From the NCBI RefSeq assembly GCF_900453205.1, contig NZ_UGQU01000003.1, positions 310,001 through 374,000 on the forward strand: a DNA stretch of 64,000 nt. The letters are read 5' to 3'. The position numbers were made by a program, and so were the translations under genes. Numbering within the stretch: the first letter of the stretch is position 1; the number at the start of each line of letters is the position of its first letter. This DNA is from Moraxella lacunata. GTDB lineage: Bacteria > Pseudomonadota > Gammaproteobacteria > Pseudomonadales > Moraxellaceae. This document shows, piece by piece, positions 49,748-59,246 of the stretch. A model generated the notes under the pieces. The model did not search any database. It was not told the origin of the DNA and saw nothing but the letters and a program-made list of their open reading frames with translations.

Positions 49748-50680
49748 ATGACCGTATTAGTTTATGCTGAACACGACAACCAAGAATTAAAATCGGCGAC
49801 CCTTGCCACAATCACCGCCGCCAGTCAAATCGACAGCGACATTCACGTATTAGTGGCAGGCTCAAACGCCCAAGCCGTTGCTGACAGTGTCGCCCAAGTA
49901 GCAGGCGTGAATAAAGTGCTACTTGCTGATAACCCTGCCCTTGCCAATCAGCTTGCCGAAAACATCGCCCCATTGGTGGTGGAGCTAGCTGGTGCATATA
50001 GCCACATCATCGCCCCTGCGACCACGACAGGCAAGAACTTTTTGCCCCGTGTGGCAGCTCTGCTTGATGTGAGCATGGTATCAGACATCACGGCAGTGAT
50101 TGACGCCAAGACTTTTGAGCGTCCTATCTATGCAGGTAACGCCACAGCAACCGTACAATCAGCAGAAGATAAAATCGTGCTAAGTGTGCGTGGTACAGCG
50201 TTTGACTCGGCACCTGCCACAGGCGGTAGTGCGTCTGTTGAGAGCGTGAGCGTGGGTGGTGATAGTGGCAAATCAAGCTTTGTTGGCGAAGAGCTTGCCA
50301 AATCTGACCGCCCAGAGCTAACATCTGCCAATATCGTGGTATCAGGCGGACGTGCGTTGGCAAGTGGTGAGAACTTCACCAAATACATTGAGCCATTGGC
50401 GGATAAACTCGGTGCTGCCATGGGTGCTAGCCGTGCGGCGGTGGACGCAGGTTTTGTGCCAAATGATTTGCAAGTGGGTCAAACTGGTAAAATCGTTGCC
50501 CCAAATCTATACATTGCGGTGGGTATCTCAGGGGCGATTCAGCACCTAGCAGGTATGAAAGACTCCAAGACCATTGTGGCGATTAACACCGACCCAGAAG
50601 CTCCAATTGCATCGGTGGCGGATTATTTCTTAGAAGCGGATTATCAAGTGGCAGTGCCTGAGCTGACGGCTAAGTTGTGA
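49748..50680 (+). CDS. etfA: Electron transfer flavoprotein alpha subunit
   Basis: 310 residues. The C-terminal FAD-binding domain is clear: SRAAVDAGFVPNDLQVGQTGKIVAPNLYIAVGISGAIQH and MKDSKTIVAINTDPEAPI, the ETF alpha signature. AAAAGGA precedes the ATG. It partners EtfB and is followed by its own terminator. Confidence 0.95.
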   Translation: MTVLVYAEHDNQELKSATLATITAASQIDSDIHVLVAGSNAQAVADSVAQVAGVNKVLLADNPALANQLAENIAPLVVELAGAYSHIIAPATTTGKNFLPRVAALLDVSMVSDITAVIDAKTFERPIYAGNATATVQSAEDKIVLSVRGTAFDSAPATGGSASVESVSVGGDSGKSSFVGEELAKSDRPELTSANIVVSGGRALASGENFTKYIEPLADKLGAAMGASRAAVDAGFVPNDLQVGQTGKIVAPNLYIAVGISGAIQHLAGMKDSKTIVAINTDPEAPIASVADYFLEADYQVAVPELTAKL

Positions 50681-50715
50681 TTGATAAGACTTCATTATAA
50701 TTGGTAAGACTTACC

Positions 50716-50748
50716 AAAAACGCATTTGATGATATCAAGTGCGTTTTT
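50716..50748 (+). terminator. Terminator of etfA
   Basis: A long imperfect stem (aaaaacgcatttgat / atcaagtgcgttttt) followed by a T-run. Confidence 0.7.
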
Positions 50749-50833
50749 TATTGCATAAACCCACACTATATTTTTCGCCCATTTTAGATTACAATAATCG
50801 CCTTATTCTTAGCCATTTGCCGTTATTCCTGCC

Positions 50834-51658
50834 ATGTCTGATGTGATACCCAAAAAACTGCCCTATCTGTCGCACGAAGAGCAACAGCGAATCACTCGCC
50901 TGTGTGTTCGCTGTGCGTTGCTACTCATGCAGTATGGGGCGGAGTCAGTGGTTGTGGTGGATTTGACCAAACGCTTGGGCGTGGCGTTGGGGGTTGGGGG
51001 CGTGGAATGCGGACTGTCTTTTAATGCCATTACGCTCACCACGCTGTATAATGGGCATTGTATTACCACTGTACGTAACACCGTTCATCAAGGGATTAAT
51101 GTGAGTATCTTGGTGCAGATTCAGCAAATCGTCCTAGATGTCGAACGTCAAAGACAAGCAGGCGGACGAGACGAACACGCCGTTACCCACACCGAAAAGC
51201 GACTGGACAACATCGATCGCACCACATATCCCAACACGCTCATGGCGTTTTTTGTGGGTATGTCTTGTGCTTGTTTTGCTTATCTTAACGGCGGTGGTTT
51301 GGCTATCTCGCTGGTAACGCTCGTGGCAGGGTTTTGTGCCATACGCACTCGCATGTATCTGTCCGCTCATCATTTTAACCCTTTTGTGGTGGTCATCATC
51401 ACTGCTTTTGTGGCGACTTTGCTTGGGGCGGTGGCGTACTTTTTGGAGCTTGGGGTCAATGCCGATGTGGCGGTGGCGTCTAGCGTGCTGTTACTCGTGC
51501 CGAGCTTTCCTATCATTAACGCCTTGTCGGATATTTTAAAGGGGTATATCAACATGGGGGTAGGGCGGTGGATGTTTGCGACCATGCTGACGTTGTCGGC
51601 GTGTGTGGGGATTGTCATCGCCTTGATTTTGTTACGCATACCGCATTGGGGGCTGTGA
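50834..51658 (+). CDS. Threonine/serine exporter, ThrE N-terminal type (DUF1212)
   Basis: 274 residues. The cytoplasmic N-terminal region with RCALLLMQYGAESVVVVDLTKRLGVALGV and ITLTTLYNGH is typical of the ThrE N-terminal half, where a conserved region precedes the helices. Five hydrophobic helices follow from about residue 135. It is a split ThrE; the partner gene starts at the overlapping TGATG. Such exporters move threonine and serine out of the cell in Corynebacterium; the actual substrate here is not known. Confidence 0.85.
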   Translation: MSDVIPKKLPYLSHEEQQRITRLCVRCALLLMQYGAESVVVVDLTKRLGVALGVGGVECGLSFNAITLTTLYNGHCITTVRNTVHQGINVSILVQIQQIVLDVERQRQAGGRDEHAVTHTEKRLDNIDRTTYPNTLMAFFVGMSCACFAYLNGGGLAISLVTLVAGFCAIRTRMYLSAHHFNPFVVVIITAFVATLLGAVAYFLELGVNADVAVASSVLLLVPSFPIINALSDILKGYINMGVGRWMFATMLTLSACVGIVIALILLRIPHWGL

Positions 51659-52119
51659 TGACTGTGCTAACGCTACTGACAAATGTGGGGCTGTCTTGCG
51701 TGATTACGCTGGGGTGGTGCTTGATGTTTACGCTGCCGAGACGTTATGTCGGGCTGTGTCTCATCATGACGGCATTGGGCTATATCACCAAAACAGGGCT
51801 GTTGGCGGTGGGGAGTCATCTGGCGGTGGCGACATTTTTTGGAGCGATGTTGCCGAGCTTTTTGGGGGTGCATTTTGCTCAGCGACACGGACTACCGCCA
51901 AAGGCACTCATCGTGCCGAGCGTGATTTTTCTCATGCCGGGTATCGTGGCGTATAAGGCAATGGTGAGTATGGTGCAGATAGGGTATTTTGGGTTTAGTA
52001 TGGAGCTGTTTGTGCTGATGATGACGTACTTTTTTGAAGCGATTTTTGTCATCTCGGCATTGGTGTTGGGACTGTCTATTCCAGGGATTTTGTTTTATCG
52101 TAGAAAGCCGATTGTGTAG
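51658..52119 (+). CDS. Threonine/serine exporter second subunit (ThrE_2, DUF3815 type)
   Basis: 153 residues from ATG 51658, which overlaps the stop of the previous gene (TGATG). Five hydrophobic helices, with GAMLPSFLGVHFAQRHGLPPKALIVPSVIFLMPGIVAYKAM typical of the second half of split ThrE proteins. It must act with the upstream subunit. Its stop directly adjoins the convergent parA stop. Confidence 0.85.
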   Translation: MTVLTLLTNVGLSCVITLGWCLMFTLPRRYVGLCLIMTALGYITKTGLLAVGSHLAVATFFGAMLPSFLGVHFAQRHGLPPKALIVPSVIFLMPGIVAYKAMVSMVQIGYFGFSMELFVLMMTYFFEAIFVISALVLGLSIPGILFYRRKPIV

Positions 52120-52872
52120 TTACGGCTGTCCCAATACTTCATTCATAAGCTGATGATAAGCGATAGCCCCCTTGGACGATTTTTCGTACTCAAAAATAGA
52201 TTTGCCAAAACTTGGGGCTTCTGCCAATCGGATACTTCTTGGAATGACCGTTTTGTACAATTTTTCGCCAAAATAATTTTCAAGCTCTGCCGACACGTCT
52301 TGGGCAAGCGTACTTCGCCCGTCATACATCGTCCGCACCACACCACGAATGTGCAGTTTGGGGTTGATTTGGGTCAGCTTTTCAATCGTATCTATCAAAT
52401 CAGCAATGCCTTCTAGGGCAAAATACTCGCACTGCATGGGGATAATCACGCCGTCTGTGGCGACAAGGGCGTTCACGGTCAACATACTAAGACTTGGGGC
52501 ACAGTCCATGATGACATAGTCATAGTCTAGCTTGGCGTTTTGTAGGGCATTTTTTAATAAAAGTGGTGCATCCGCCACGTCCGCAAGCGACACGTCAATC
52601 CCTGCCAAATCACGATTTGCCCCCACCACGTCAAGGTGCTGACTTGCCACAATGGTTTTGACCAGTAGCACATCGTCAAGCAACACGTCCGCCACCGTAT
52701 AATCGAGCTCATTTTTGTCAAGCCCCAGACTGGTTGTGGCATTGCCTTGTGCGTCAAGGTCAATGAGTAGCACACGTTTTTTGCCGATAAGTGCCAACGC
52801 ACTTGCTAGATTAACCGCCGTTGTGGTTTTGGCGACACCGCCTTTTTGGTTGGCGATTGCGATAATTTCCAT
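52120..52872 (-). CDS. parA: Chromosome-partitioning ATPase ParA/Soj
   Basis: 250 residues. Deviant Walker A KGGVAKTTT at residues 10-18, switch I and Walker B (DYVIMDCAPSLSMLT), and the SIRLAEAPSFGKSI stretch typical of chromosomal Soj. It would position the replication origin with ParB and parS. It lies 68 bases downstream of rsmG, which is the usual neighbour near the origin, but parB, which normally follows parA, is not there: the exporter gene ends one base away on the other strand. Confidence 0.93.
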   Translation of the reverse strand: MEIIAIANQKGGVAKTTTAVNLASALALIGKKRVLLIDLDAQGNATTSLGLDKNELDYTVADVLLDDVLLVKTIVASQHLDVVGANRDLAGIDVSLADVADAPLLLKNALQNAKLDYDYVIMDCAPSLSMLTVNALVATDGVIIPMQCEYFALEGIADLIDTIEKLTQINPKLHIRGVVRTMYDGRSTLAQDVSAELENYFGEKLYKTVIPRSIRLAEAPSFGKSIFEYEKSSKGAIAYHQLMNEVLGQP

Positions 52873-52940
52873 AAAATACCTTTAAAATCAATTTGCTAGA
52901 TTAGGGTAAATTACCCAATATTTCAATTTTTAAAATAACT

Positions 52941-53597
52941 TTAACGCTTTAAATACACCACACACCGCTCATCGCTCATTTGTGGCACAAAAATAGGCTT
53001 AATGTCAATTTGCCAATCTGTCAAATTTGCCACATTATCGCCAGTCGGAGCTTTACCTTTCATGGCATATAACACGCCGTCCGTCTTTAAATACGGCTTG
53101 GCAAGATTGACAAAATCATCAAGGCTGGCAAACGCCCGAGACGTGATGACATCAAACGCCCCATCAAAGTCCTCAATGCGACTTGCCACAGGATTGACGT
53201 TGGCAAGCCCCAATTCGCCCACCATTTGACGGATAAATCGCACCTTTTTGCCATTGCTGTCTAGGGCGGTAACGTGCCAATCAGGTTTCATAATGGCAAT
53301 AATCACAGACGGCAAGCCTGCCCCTGTGCCAATGTCAAGCATGCTCATGCCTGATTTATCGGCAAACGGCAAATCCGCCACAATCGCCAAACAGTCCAAA
53401 ATATGCTTAATAAACGCCTCTTTTGGGGCGGTAATGGCGGTGAGATTATATGCCTTTGTCCAAAGCAAAAGATTATCCAAATAGCCGAGCAGTTGCTTTA
53501 TTTGTACTTCACTAAATGTTAAATTTAGCTTATCAGAAACTCGCTCTAATTCACGAGCAAATTCGTCGGCATGGGCGGATATTTTATGATAAGTCAT
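52941..53597 (-). CDS. rsmG: 16S rRNA m7G527 methyltransferase
   Basis: 218 residues with the SAM-binding motif LDIGTGAGLPSVIIAI near residues 89-104 and LDSNGKKVRFIRQM, then the RsmG-specific VITSRAFASLDDFVNLAKPYLK and LYAMKG. It methylates G527 of 16S rRNA (streptomycin region); also called GidB. In many bacteria it heads a group with parA and parB near the origin. Confidence 0.94.
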   Translation of the reverse strand: MTYHKISAHADEFARELERVSDKLNLTFSEVQIKQLLGYLDNLLLWTKAYNLTAITAPKEAFIKHILDCLAIVADLPFADKSGMSMLDIGTGAGLPSVIIAIMKPDWHVTALDSNGKKVRFIRQMVGELGLANVNPVASRIEDFDGAFDVITSRAFASLDDFVNLAKPYLKTDGVLYAMKGKAPTGDNVANLTDWQIDIKPIFVPQMSDERCVVYLKR

Positions 53598-53685
53598 TGT
53601 TATAAAGTCAAGTTAATTTCAAATCCCCTATTTTATCACGTTTTAATCTGTTAAAATATCCCTTTTTCATATTTTAATAACAACA

Positions 53686-56058
53686 ATGACCGACCAATTC
53701 GCCCCCTACCGCCTGCCCCACACCGCCCTAAAACGCTACACCGCCACCCACGCCCTACCGCCCGACAGCACGCACGCAAGCCCCGCCCCGCACGACTTTG
53801 GGCAACGCCGAGCCGTCAATGCCATACAGACCGCCCTTGACATCAAGGCAAACGGCTACCACGTCTTTGCCGTGGGCGAAAACGGGCTTGGTAAACGCAC
53901 GCTCATCACACGCCTGCTTGCCGAGCGTGCCAAACACGAGCCGACCCCGCCCGACTTGGTCTATGTGCATAATTTTGACGCACCCCGCCACCCCATTGCA
54001 CTGACACTACCAAGCGGTCAAGGGGCGATTTTTGCCAAGGACATGCACAAACTTTGGCATGACCTGTATAAAAAAATCATCGCCAAATTTAATAGCATCA
54101 GCTACCAAAACAGCATTACCACCATTAAGCAATCCGCCCAAAAACAAGAAAGAAATTTGCTTGATGAAATCAATGCCACCGCCAAAAGTCATAATTTGAC
54201 CTTATTGCACTCTGCCGACCAAAAAGCAGTATTTACCCCCATTGATGACAAAAAACCCATTAACAACACCGCCCTTGATAAACTACAAAAAAAACTCACC
54301 AAAACAAATATAGAATTAGACAATTTAGACGATGAAGTGAATCAAAAAATAGATGAACTTCACGAAACACTTTTGATTAAAATCATCACGCCATTATTTA
54401 ATCCAATTTTAAAAAAATATGTTACAAAATCTGATAAAAAAATCAGCCAATATTTAACCGACTATCAAAAAGACATCATAGAAAATATCCTATTTATCGT
54501 AGAGCATGATGAAGACTTTATGGTAAAAACGGCAAATATCCCCAATCGCTATTATGTCAATGTGGCGGTAAGCCATACGCCAAATAGCGGTTCGCCCATT
54601 GTCTTTGAAGATATGCCAACCCACCCCAATCTGTTGGGGTATATTGAATACATCACTCAGCTTGGCACGATTTTAACGGACGCAAGCATGATACGGGCAG
54701 GGGCATTGCATAAAGCCAATGGCGGATATTTATTATTAGAAGCGTCATCGCTATTAGAGCACCCCTATGCGTGGCAAGGGTTAAAGCGAGCCTTACAATC
54801 AAAATCGCTAAGCATATCAAGCCTAGAACAAATGCTAACCTTAACAGGCTCAGTATCTTTATCGCCTGACAGCACACCATTATCGGTAAAAGTGATATTA
54901 TTGGGCGAGCCTGATTTATATTATGAATTATTAGAATTTGAACCTGAATTTAATAACCTATTTAAAATCCGAGCCGATTTTAATGACACCTTACCACGCA
55001 ATCATGACAGCGAATTATTTATCATTGGCAAAATTGCCGACATGATAAAAAAACAAGCATTACCCACATTTGATAATACCGCCTTTGGGGCAATATTGGA
55101 CGAATTGTCCGTATATGCTGACGATAAAGACAAATTGGATTTACACAGCGACAGATTATTACAACTTGTGGTAGAATCGGCACGGCAGTTTTATTTAAAT
55201 CATTCTGATGATATTGATAATAAAAATAGCCCAAAAACCGTCAATAAAACCCACGTCCAAAATGCCTTAGACGACATCAAAGAGAGAAAAGGCTATTTAA
55301 AAGAATTATATTGGCAAGAGATTCAAAACGGACAACAGCTTATCAATACCACAGGAAAAGTGGTCGGACAAATCAACGCTTTGACTGTGATTGCCTATGC
55401 CGACAGCGAATTTGGCTTACCTGCCCGCCTGACCGCACTCATCGCCCCAAAATTTGGCACAGGCGAAATCCTAGACATAGAGCGAGACGTGGAGCTTGGC
55501 GGAAGTTTGCACGCCAAGGGAATGCTCATCATGACAAGCTTTTTACGCTCATTATTTAGCCAATTTGCCGAGCTCAACTTCTCAGCAAGCCTTGCTTTTG
55601 AGCAAAGTTACGCCCACATTGACGGCGACAGTGCCACCCTTGCCGAATGTGCCGTGCTACTGTCCGCCCTTGCAAATGTGCCGATAAATCAATCACTTGC
55701 AATCACAGGCTCTATGAATCAGCTTGGGGACGCTCAGGCGATTGGCGGTGTGAACGAAAAAATCATCGGCTTTTTTGACGCTTGCTTTGAGCGTGGGCTG
55801 ACGGGCGAGCAAGGCGTGATTATCCCAAAAACCAACATCGGACAACTCATGCTTCCTGATAACATCGTGGGGGCGGTAGAGCGTGGCGAGTTTCATGTTT
55901 ATGCGGTGAGTAGCATTTATGAAGCGTTGTTTATTTTGACCGATATGCCAATTCATGATAAAAATAAAAAAGGCGACTATAAAAAGCATACGCTATTTGG
56001 CAAAATCGTAAGACGGCTTATGGCGTGGGAAGATAATGATAGTGGAGAGAAGAAATGA
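53686..56058 (+). CDS. Lon-like ATP-dependent protease (YcbZ/LonB-type, family S16)
   Basis: 790 residues. The N-terminal AAA+ domain holds GENGLGKRTLI near residue 65 (Walker A variant) and an insertion with coiled coil near 140-225. The ATPase core continues with GALHKANGGYLLLEA. The C-terminal protease domain carries the catalytic dyad Ser649 (HIDGDSAT) and Lys692 (GGVNEKIIGF). The layout is that of the LonB/YcbZ group rather than Lon A; the cytoplasmic forms are poorly characterised. It stands alone, 88 bases from rsmG, divergent. Confidence 0.87.
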   Translation: MTDQFAPYRLPHTALKRYTATHALPPDSTHASPAPHDFGQRRAVNAIQTALDIKANGYHVFAVGENGLGKRTLITRLLAERAKHEPTPPDLVYVHNFDAPRHPIALTLPSGQGAIFAKDMHKLWHDLYKKIIAKFNSISYQNSITTIKQSAQKQERNLLDEINATAKSHNLTLLHSADQKAVFTPIDDKKPINNTALDKLQKKLTKTNIELDNLDDEVNQKIDELHETLLIKIITPLFNPILKKYVTKSDKKISQYLTDYQKDIIENILFIVEHDEDFMVKTANIPNRYYVNVAVSHTPNSGSPIVFEDMPTHPNLLGYIEYITQLGTILTDASMIRAGALHKANGGYLLLEASSLLEHPYAWQGLKRALQSKSLSISSLEQMLTLTGSVSLSPDSTPLSVKVILLGEPDLYYELLEFEPEFNNLFKIRADFNDTLPRNHDSELFIIGKIADMIKKQALPTFDNTAFGAILDELSVYADDKDKLDLHSDRLLQLVVESARQFYLNHSDDIDNKNSPKTVNKTHVQNALDDIKERKGYLKELYWQEIQNGQQLINTTGKVVGQINALTVIAYADSEFGLPARLTALIAPKFGTGEILDIERDVELGGSLHAKGMLIMTSFLRSLFSQFAELNFSASLAFEQSYAHIDGDSATLAECAVLLSALANVPINQSLAITGSMNQLGDAQAIGGVNEKIIGFFDACFERGLTGEQGVIIPKTNIGQLMLPDNIVGAVERGEFHVYAVSSIYEALFILTDMPIHDKNKKGDYKKHTLFGKIVRRLMAWEDNDSGEKK

Positions 56059-56361
56059 ATGATAAAATAAAAGCATATAAAAGCATGATGTTTTGGCGAA
56101 ATGTCTGTGTATATAGCCCTTTTATTGTCATGCCAACCGTTTTTTATTTTATTCAAAGCGGTTTTGCAATTATGGTTATTTTTATCTATTTTTATCTATT
56201 TTTATATCATGAGTGCCATTTTATTAGCCAAAAGCATTTGTCCTTTTTGTGGTGAGGATTTTTATAAATCAAGTCATGGTTATCTATTTAAAAACAGCTC
56301 TGCCCTATTTAGCAATCACTGCCAGCATTGTGGCGAGCCGAAAGGCGACAATGATAAATAA
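56055..56361 (+). pseudogene. Membrane zinc-ribbon protein, frameshifted by a 10-bp tandem duplication
   Basis: Frame 1 starts at ATG 56055 (overlapping the protease stop) and encodes MNDKIKAYKS then a hydrophobic helix, ending at 56255. Frame 2 continues with LAKSICPFCGEDFY and CQHCGEPKG, two Cys pairs of a zinc ribbon, to 56361. The unit tttatctatt occurs twice in tandem (56181-56190 and 56191-56200); deleting one copy joins the two frames. The result would be an anchored zinc-ribbon protein of about 98 residues. The longest single frame begins at 56101 and lacks the proper start. Function unknown. Confidence 0.72.
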
Positions 56362-56402
56362 ATCGGTATTGTTTAATAAAAAAACACCCTGAAATTTAGA
56401 TG

Positions 56403-56470
56403 TGTAGGGGCGAATTGCAATTCGCCCAAAACCCATAATCTACCATAGGGGAAAAATGATTTTCCCCCAC
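56403..56470. repeat. Palindromic repeat tgtaggggcgaattgcaattcgccc
   Basis: A palindromic core followed by a second hairpin (ggggaaaaatgattttcccc). It is related to 48641-48675 and 49630-49691. It lies between the zinc-ribbon remnant and the phosphopantetheinyl transferase gene, both of which end here. Confidence 0.55.
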
Positions 56471-56496
56471 AACACTCATTTAAAAACCCCAAAAAC

Positions 56497-57090
56497 CTAC
56501 ACCCCAACAACCCCCACCACTCCATAATCAAATGGATATGCCACTGTTATCACGCATTCGCCGATACAGATATTTTTAAAATAAAATTTCCCAATCCTAT
56601 CATGACATACATATCCGCTATTGTCTGTCATAAACACCGCCTTTAATTCATGAAGTGGCAGCCGAATTCCCAAGCCATGTGCTTTTAATACCGCCTCTTT
56701 AATCGTCCAGTAAACAAACCATAATTTATCATCTTGACTATTTTGCCAAGTGTGATATTCATCATCATGAAAATAACGTTTGGCAAGGGCGTTTTTATTT
56801 AACTTGCGATTGGCATTTTCAATATCCACACCGATATTTTGAATGGTTAAACTATATATTAGAGCATAATCAGTTTGGCAATGCGATTGATTAAAATGTA
56901 GATTGGGGATATTTTTTATAAAGGGTTTGCCATTATCATATTTATCATAAATGGGTATGGGCAAATGATTGTTTTGGCAAAAGTGCATTAAATGAGCATG
57001 GCGATGATTGTTGATGATTTGTTTTTTATCAAGCGGTGTTAAACTATCCGAGATAATATTTGATAATGGCGTATGGTATAAATAAATCAT
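56497..57090 (-). CDS. 4'-phosphopantetheinyl transferase (Sfp/AcpT family)
   Basis: 197 residues from ATG 57090. Motifs of the Sfp-type fold: GKPFI, FNQSHCQ (substrate-binding), GVDIE (Mg2+-binding Asp and Glu), YFHDDEY, and WTIKEAVLKAHGLGI. It transfers the 4'-phosphopantetheine arm of CoA to a carrier-protein Ser. Two residues earlier a TTG could also start. It is alone, so the target carrier protein (fatty acid, siderophore or other) is unknown. Low GC relative to the nth gene next to it. Confidence 0.87.
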   Translation of the reverse strand: MIYLYHTPLSNIISDSLTPLDKKQIINNHRHAHLMHFCQNNHLPIPIYDKYDNGKPFIKNIPNLHFNQSHCQTDYALIYSLTIQNIGVDIENANRKLNKNALAKRYFHDDEYHTWQNSQDDKLWFVYWTIKEAVLKAHGLGIRLPLHELKAVFMTDNSGYVCHDRIGKFYFKNICIGECVITVAYPFDYGVVGVVGV

Positions 57091-57187
57091 AAGCAAGATA
57101 TAAAAATGATATTGAGATTTTTAAAATAACGAGCGGTGCAGTTGTGGTATAATAATCATCAATTCTGATTTTGTCTAGCCCCTTGCC

Positions 57188-57904
57188 ATGACTGCCAAAA
57201 CCACAAAAACGAAACTTACCACCGCCAAAACTGCCGACACGCCAGCTTCTCGCCCGATGAATGCCGACAAACGTGAACGGTTTTTTGCCAAGCTGTCTGA
57301 GCATATTAAAGAGCCTGTAACTGAGCTCAACTACTCGTCCGATTTTGAGCTACTCATCGCTGTCATGCTCTCCGCCCAAGCCACCGACAAAAGCGTGAAC
57401 ATCGCCACCGCTCGCCTATTTCCTGTGGCGAACACCCCGCAGGCGATTTTGGATTTGGGGCTGGACGGCTTAAAGAGTTATATCAACTCAATCGGGCTGT
57501 ACAACTCCAAGGCGACCAACGTCATCAAGACCTGCCAAGACCTGCTAGACAAGCACGGCGGACAAGTGCCACGCACCCGAGATGAGCTGGAAGCGTTGGC
57601 AGGTGTGGGCAGAAAGACCGCCAATGTCGTACTAAACACCGCCTTTGGCGAGCCTGTCATGGCAGTAGATACGCACATTTTTCGGGTGGGCAATCGCACG
57701 GGGCTTGCCACAGGCAAAACAGTGCTGGCGGTAGAGAAGGCTCTTATGACACGTATTCCTGCCAAATATCTGGTGGACGCTCATCATTATTTGATTTTGC
57801 ATGGGCGTTATACTTGCATGGCTCGCTCGCCAAAATGTGGCTCGTGCGTGGTGTTTGATGAATGTATGTTTAAGGATAAGGACAAATGGGCGGATTTGGC
57901 ATGA
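57188..57904 (+). CDS. nth: Endonuclease III (DNA glycosylase/AP lyase)
   Basis: 238 residues. The helix-hairpin-helix LAGVGRKTANVVL contains catalytic Lys143; Asp161 (VDTHIFR) is the second catalytic residue. The C-terminal Cys210-x6-Cys217-x2-Cys220-x5-Cys226 binds the [4Fe-4S] cluster. It has a 25-residue Thr/Lys/Ala-rich N-terminal extension. It removes oxidised pyrimidines. An overlapping gene of unknown function follows. Confidence 0.95.
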   Translation: MTAKTTKTKLTTAKTADTPASRPMNADKRERFFAKLSEHIKEPVTELNYSSDFELLIAVMLSAQATDKSVNIATARLFPVANTPQAILDLGLDGLKSYINSIGLYNSKATNVIKTCQDLLDKHGGQVPRTRDELEALAGVGRKTANVVLNTAFGEPVMAVDTHIFRVGNRTGLATGKTVLAVEKALMTRIPAKYLVDAHHYLILHGRYTCMARSPKCGSCVVFDECMFKDKDKWADLA

Positions 57905-58389
57905 CAATTCTTAAAAAGGCAGTTAACGTATTGGGAATATTAGCAATATGCCTATTTTCATCGGTAAGTTTTGCAGGCGGAGATAATTATTCTATTAAAA
58001 TCAATCAAATCCAAACGCTTACCAAGCACAAACACATCATTTATCTTGAAAAATTATCCCCCGAACCAAGCTATCAAAATACATTTAGCGGTTGTAAAGA
58101 TATAAAAATTACGGTTGATTATAAATTTAAAGAAAGTAAAATCCGCCAATTTTTATTATACATTCAAGTATTATTTGGTGTTAGTTCTGAATTTCATCAA
58201 GGCGTTGAACAATTAAATGAAAATATCATCAAATTAAATCATCAGCTAACCCAAAACCCAAATGTCATTTATGAAACGGATGATGTAGAAGCCTTTCATC
58301 CTGATAAAAACAATAAATGTCATTTTTATAGCAAAACCTTAGAAGTATATGATGATAAAGAAGTATATATTCAATTTTTTGTAAGATAA
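57901..58389 (+). CDS. Secreted protein of unknown function
   Basis: 162 residues from ATG 57901, overlapping the nth stop (ATGA). A Sec signal peptide (MTILKKAVNVLGILAICLF ... SVSFAG) precedes a Lys/Asn/Ile-rich mature part with two Cys that could form a disulphide. No recognised domain. AT-richer than nth. Translationally coupled to nth, but there is no obvious functional tie. Confidence 0.65.
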   Translation: MTILKKAVNVLGILAICLFSSVSFAGGDNYSIKINQIQTLTKHKHIIYLEKLSPEPSYQNTFSGCKDIKITVDYKFKESKIRQFLLYIQVLFGVSSEFHQGVEQLNENIIKLNHQLTQNPNVIYETDDVEAFHPDKNNKCHFYSKTLEVYDDKEVYIQFFVR

Positions 58390-58474
58390 AGTGATGATAA
58401 TTTACCAATTATCAAAAGTGAAAAATCGGTTTAAATAATCATTTATCATTAATTTAAATTTCATATGGATAAAA

Positions 58475-59218
58475 ATGTTTGGATTATGGTTAAGTGTTAA
58501 TTTTATTTTTCCCTTACTGGCGGTTTATTGGCTGGTCAGTCCGATATTTTTATTGCCCAAAAAACAGCTTAGCCGTATCAATGTCTTATCCATCATTATG
58601 ATTATGGCGTTGTTGGATTTGGTGTGGCTTGTTATCATAGTAACAACCAAAGACGGGGTGCAAAATGCCGATTTCATCATGTTTGTGATTGGGGCTGTTT
58701 TATGGATGTGTTTGGGGGCAAGGCTGTTTTATCAACATGGACAGCGTTCGGTAGCGGTCGCAAAAAGCAAACCATCAGAGCAAATAATAACAAAAACGAC
58801 TGTCAATGATAAAATCACGGCATCCATGCATGATATTGATGAAAGCCAAAACAGTTATGTTGATAAAGACGAAAAATTAATTAACGACAAGCAAATCAAT
58901 CATACTGATAAAAACGAAAAGTTAATTAATAGTAAGCCAATCAATCATGATGATAAGAGCGGTGATGATAACAGTAATAATGATAAAATGAGCGACAATA
59001 ACCATCAAAATGACATATCGGACAATGTACCATTAATACCCCAAGAATTAACATCGCAAGAATTAATGCCACAAGAAACGTCCCAACAAAACCCTGATAG
59101 CCACAAACAGCCCAACCAAAGCGATGATGATTGGCAAGCATATAAACAAAAAATGGAGCAAGCGTGGGCGGACACAAGAGTGAAGCTCACCCAAAAATCA
59201 GAACAGCATAAGAAATAA
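58475..59218 (+). CDS. Membrane protein with long disordered cytoplasmic tail
   Basis: 247 residues. Three hydrophobic helices (about 5-27, 37-58, 65-82) are followed by a polar, low-complexity tail rich in Asp, Asn, Lys and Gln, with a short repeat (KDEKLINDKQINH, KNEKLINSKPINH). A basic and Gln-rich end (AWADTRVKLTQKS) closes it. I recognise no family. It is followed by a 13-bp hairpin at 59247-59281. Confidence 0.65.
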   Translation: MFGLWLSVNFIFPLLAVYWLVSPIFLLPKKQLSRINVLSIIMIMALLDLVWLVIIVTTKDGVQNADFIMFVIGAVLWMCLGARLFYQHGQRSVAVAKSKPSEQIITKTTVNDKITASMHDIDESQNSYVDKDEKLINDKQINHTDKNEKLINSKPINHDDKSGDDNSNNDKMSDNNHQNDISDNVPLIPQELTSQELMPQETSQQNPDSHKQPNQSDDDWQAYKQKMEQAWADTRVKLTQKSEQHKK

Positions 59219-59246
59219 AAAACTAAAAAACAACTGCCGATCTGGC

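Noticed and set aside
56362-56385. ggtattgttta near 56366 as a fragment of the 133-bp element
   Set aside because: Only about 10 bases match the element end; nothing of the core or second end follows.
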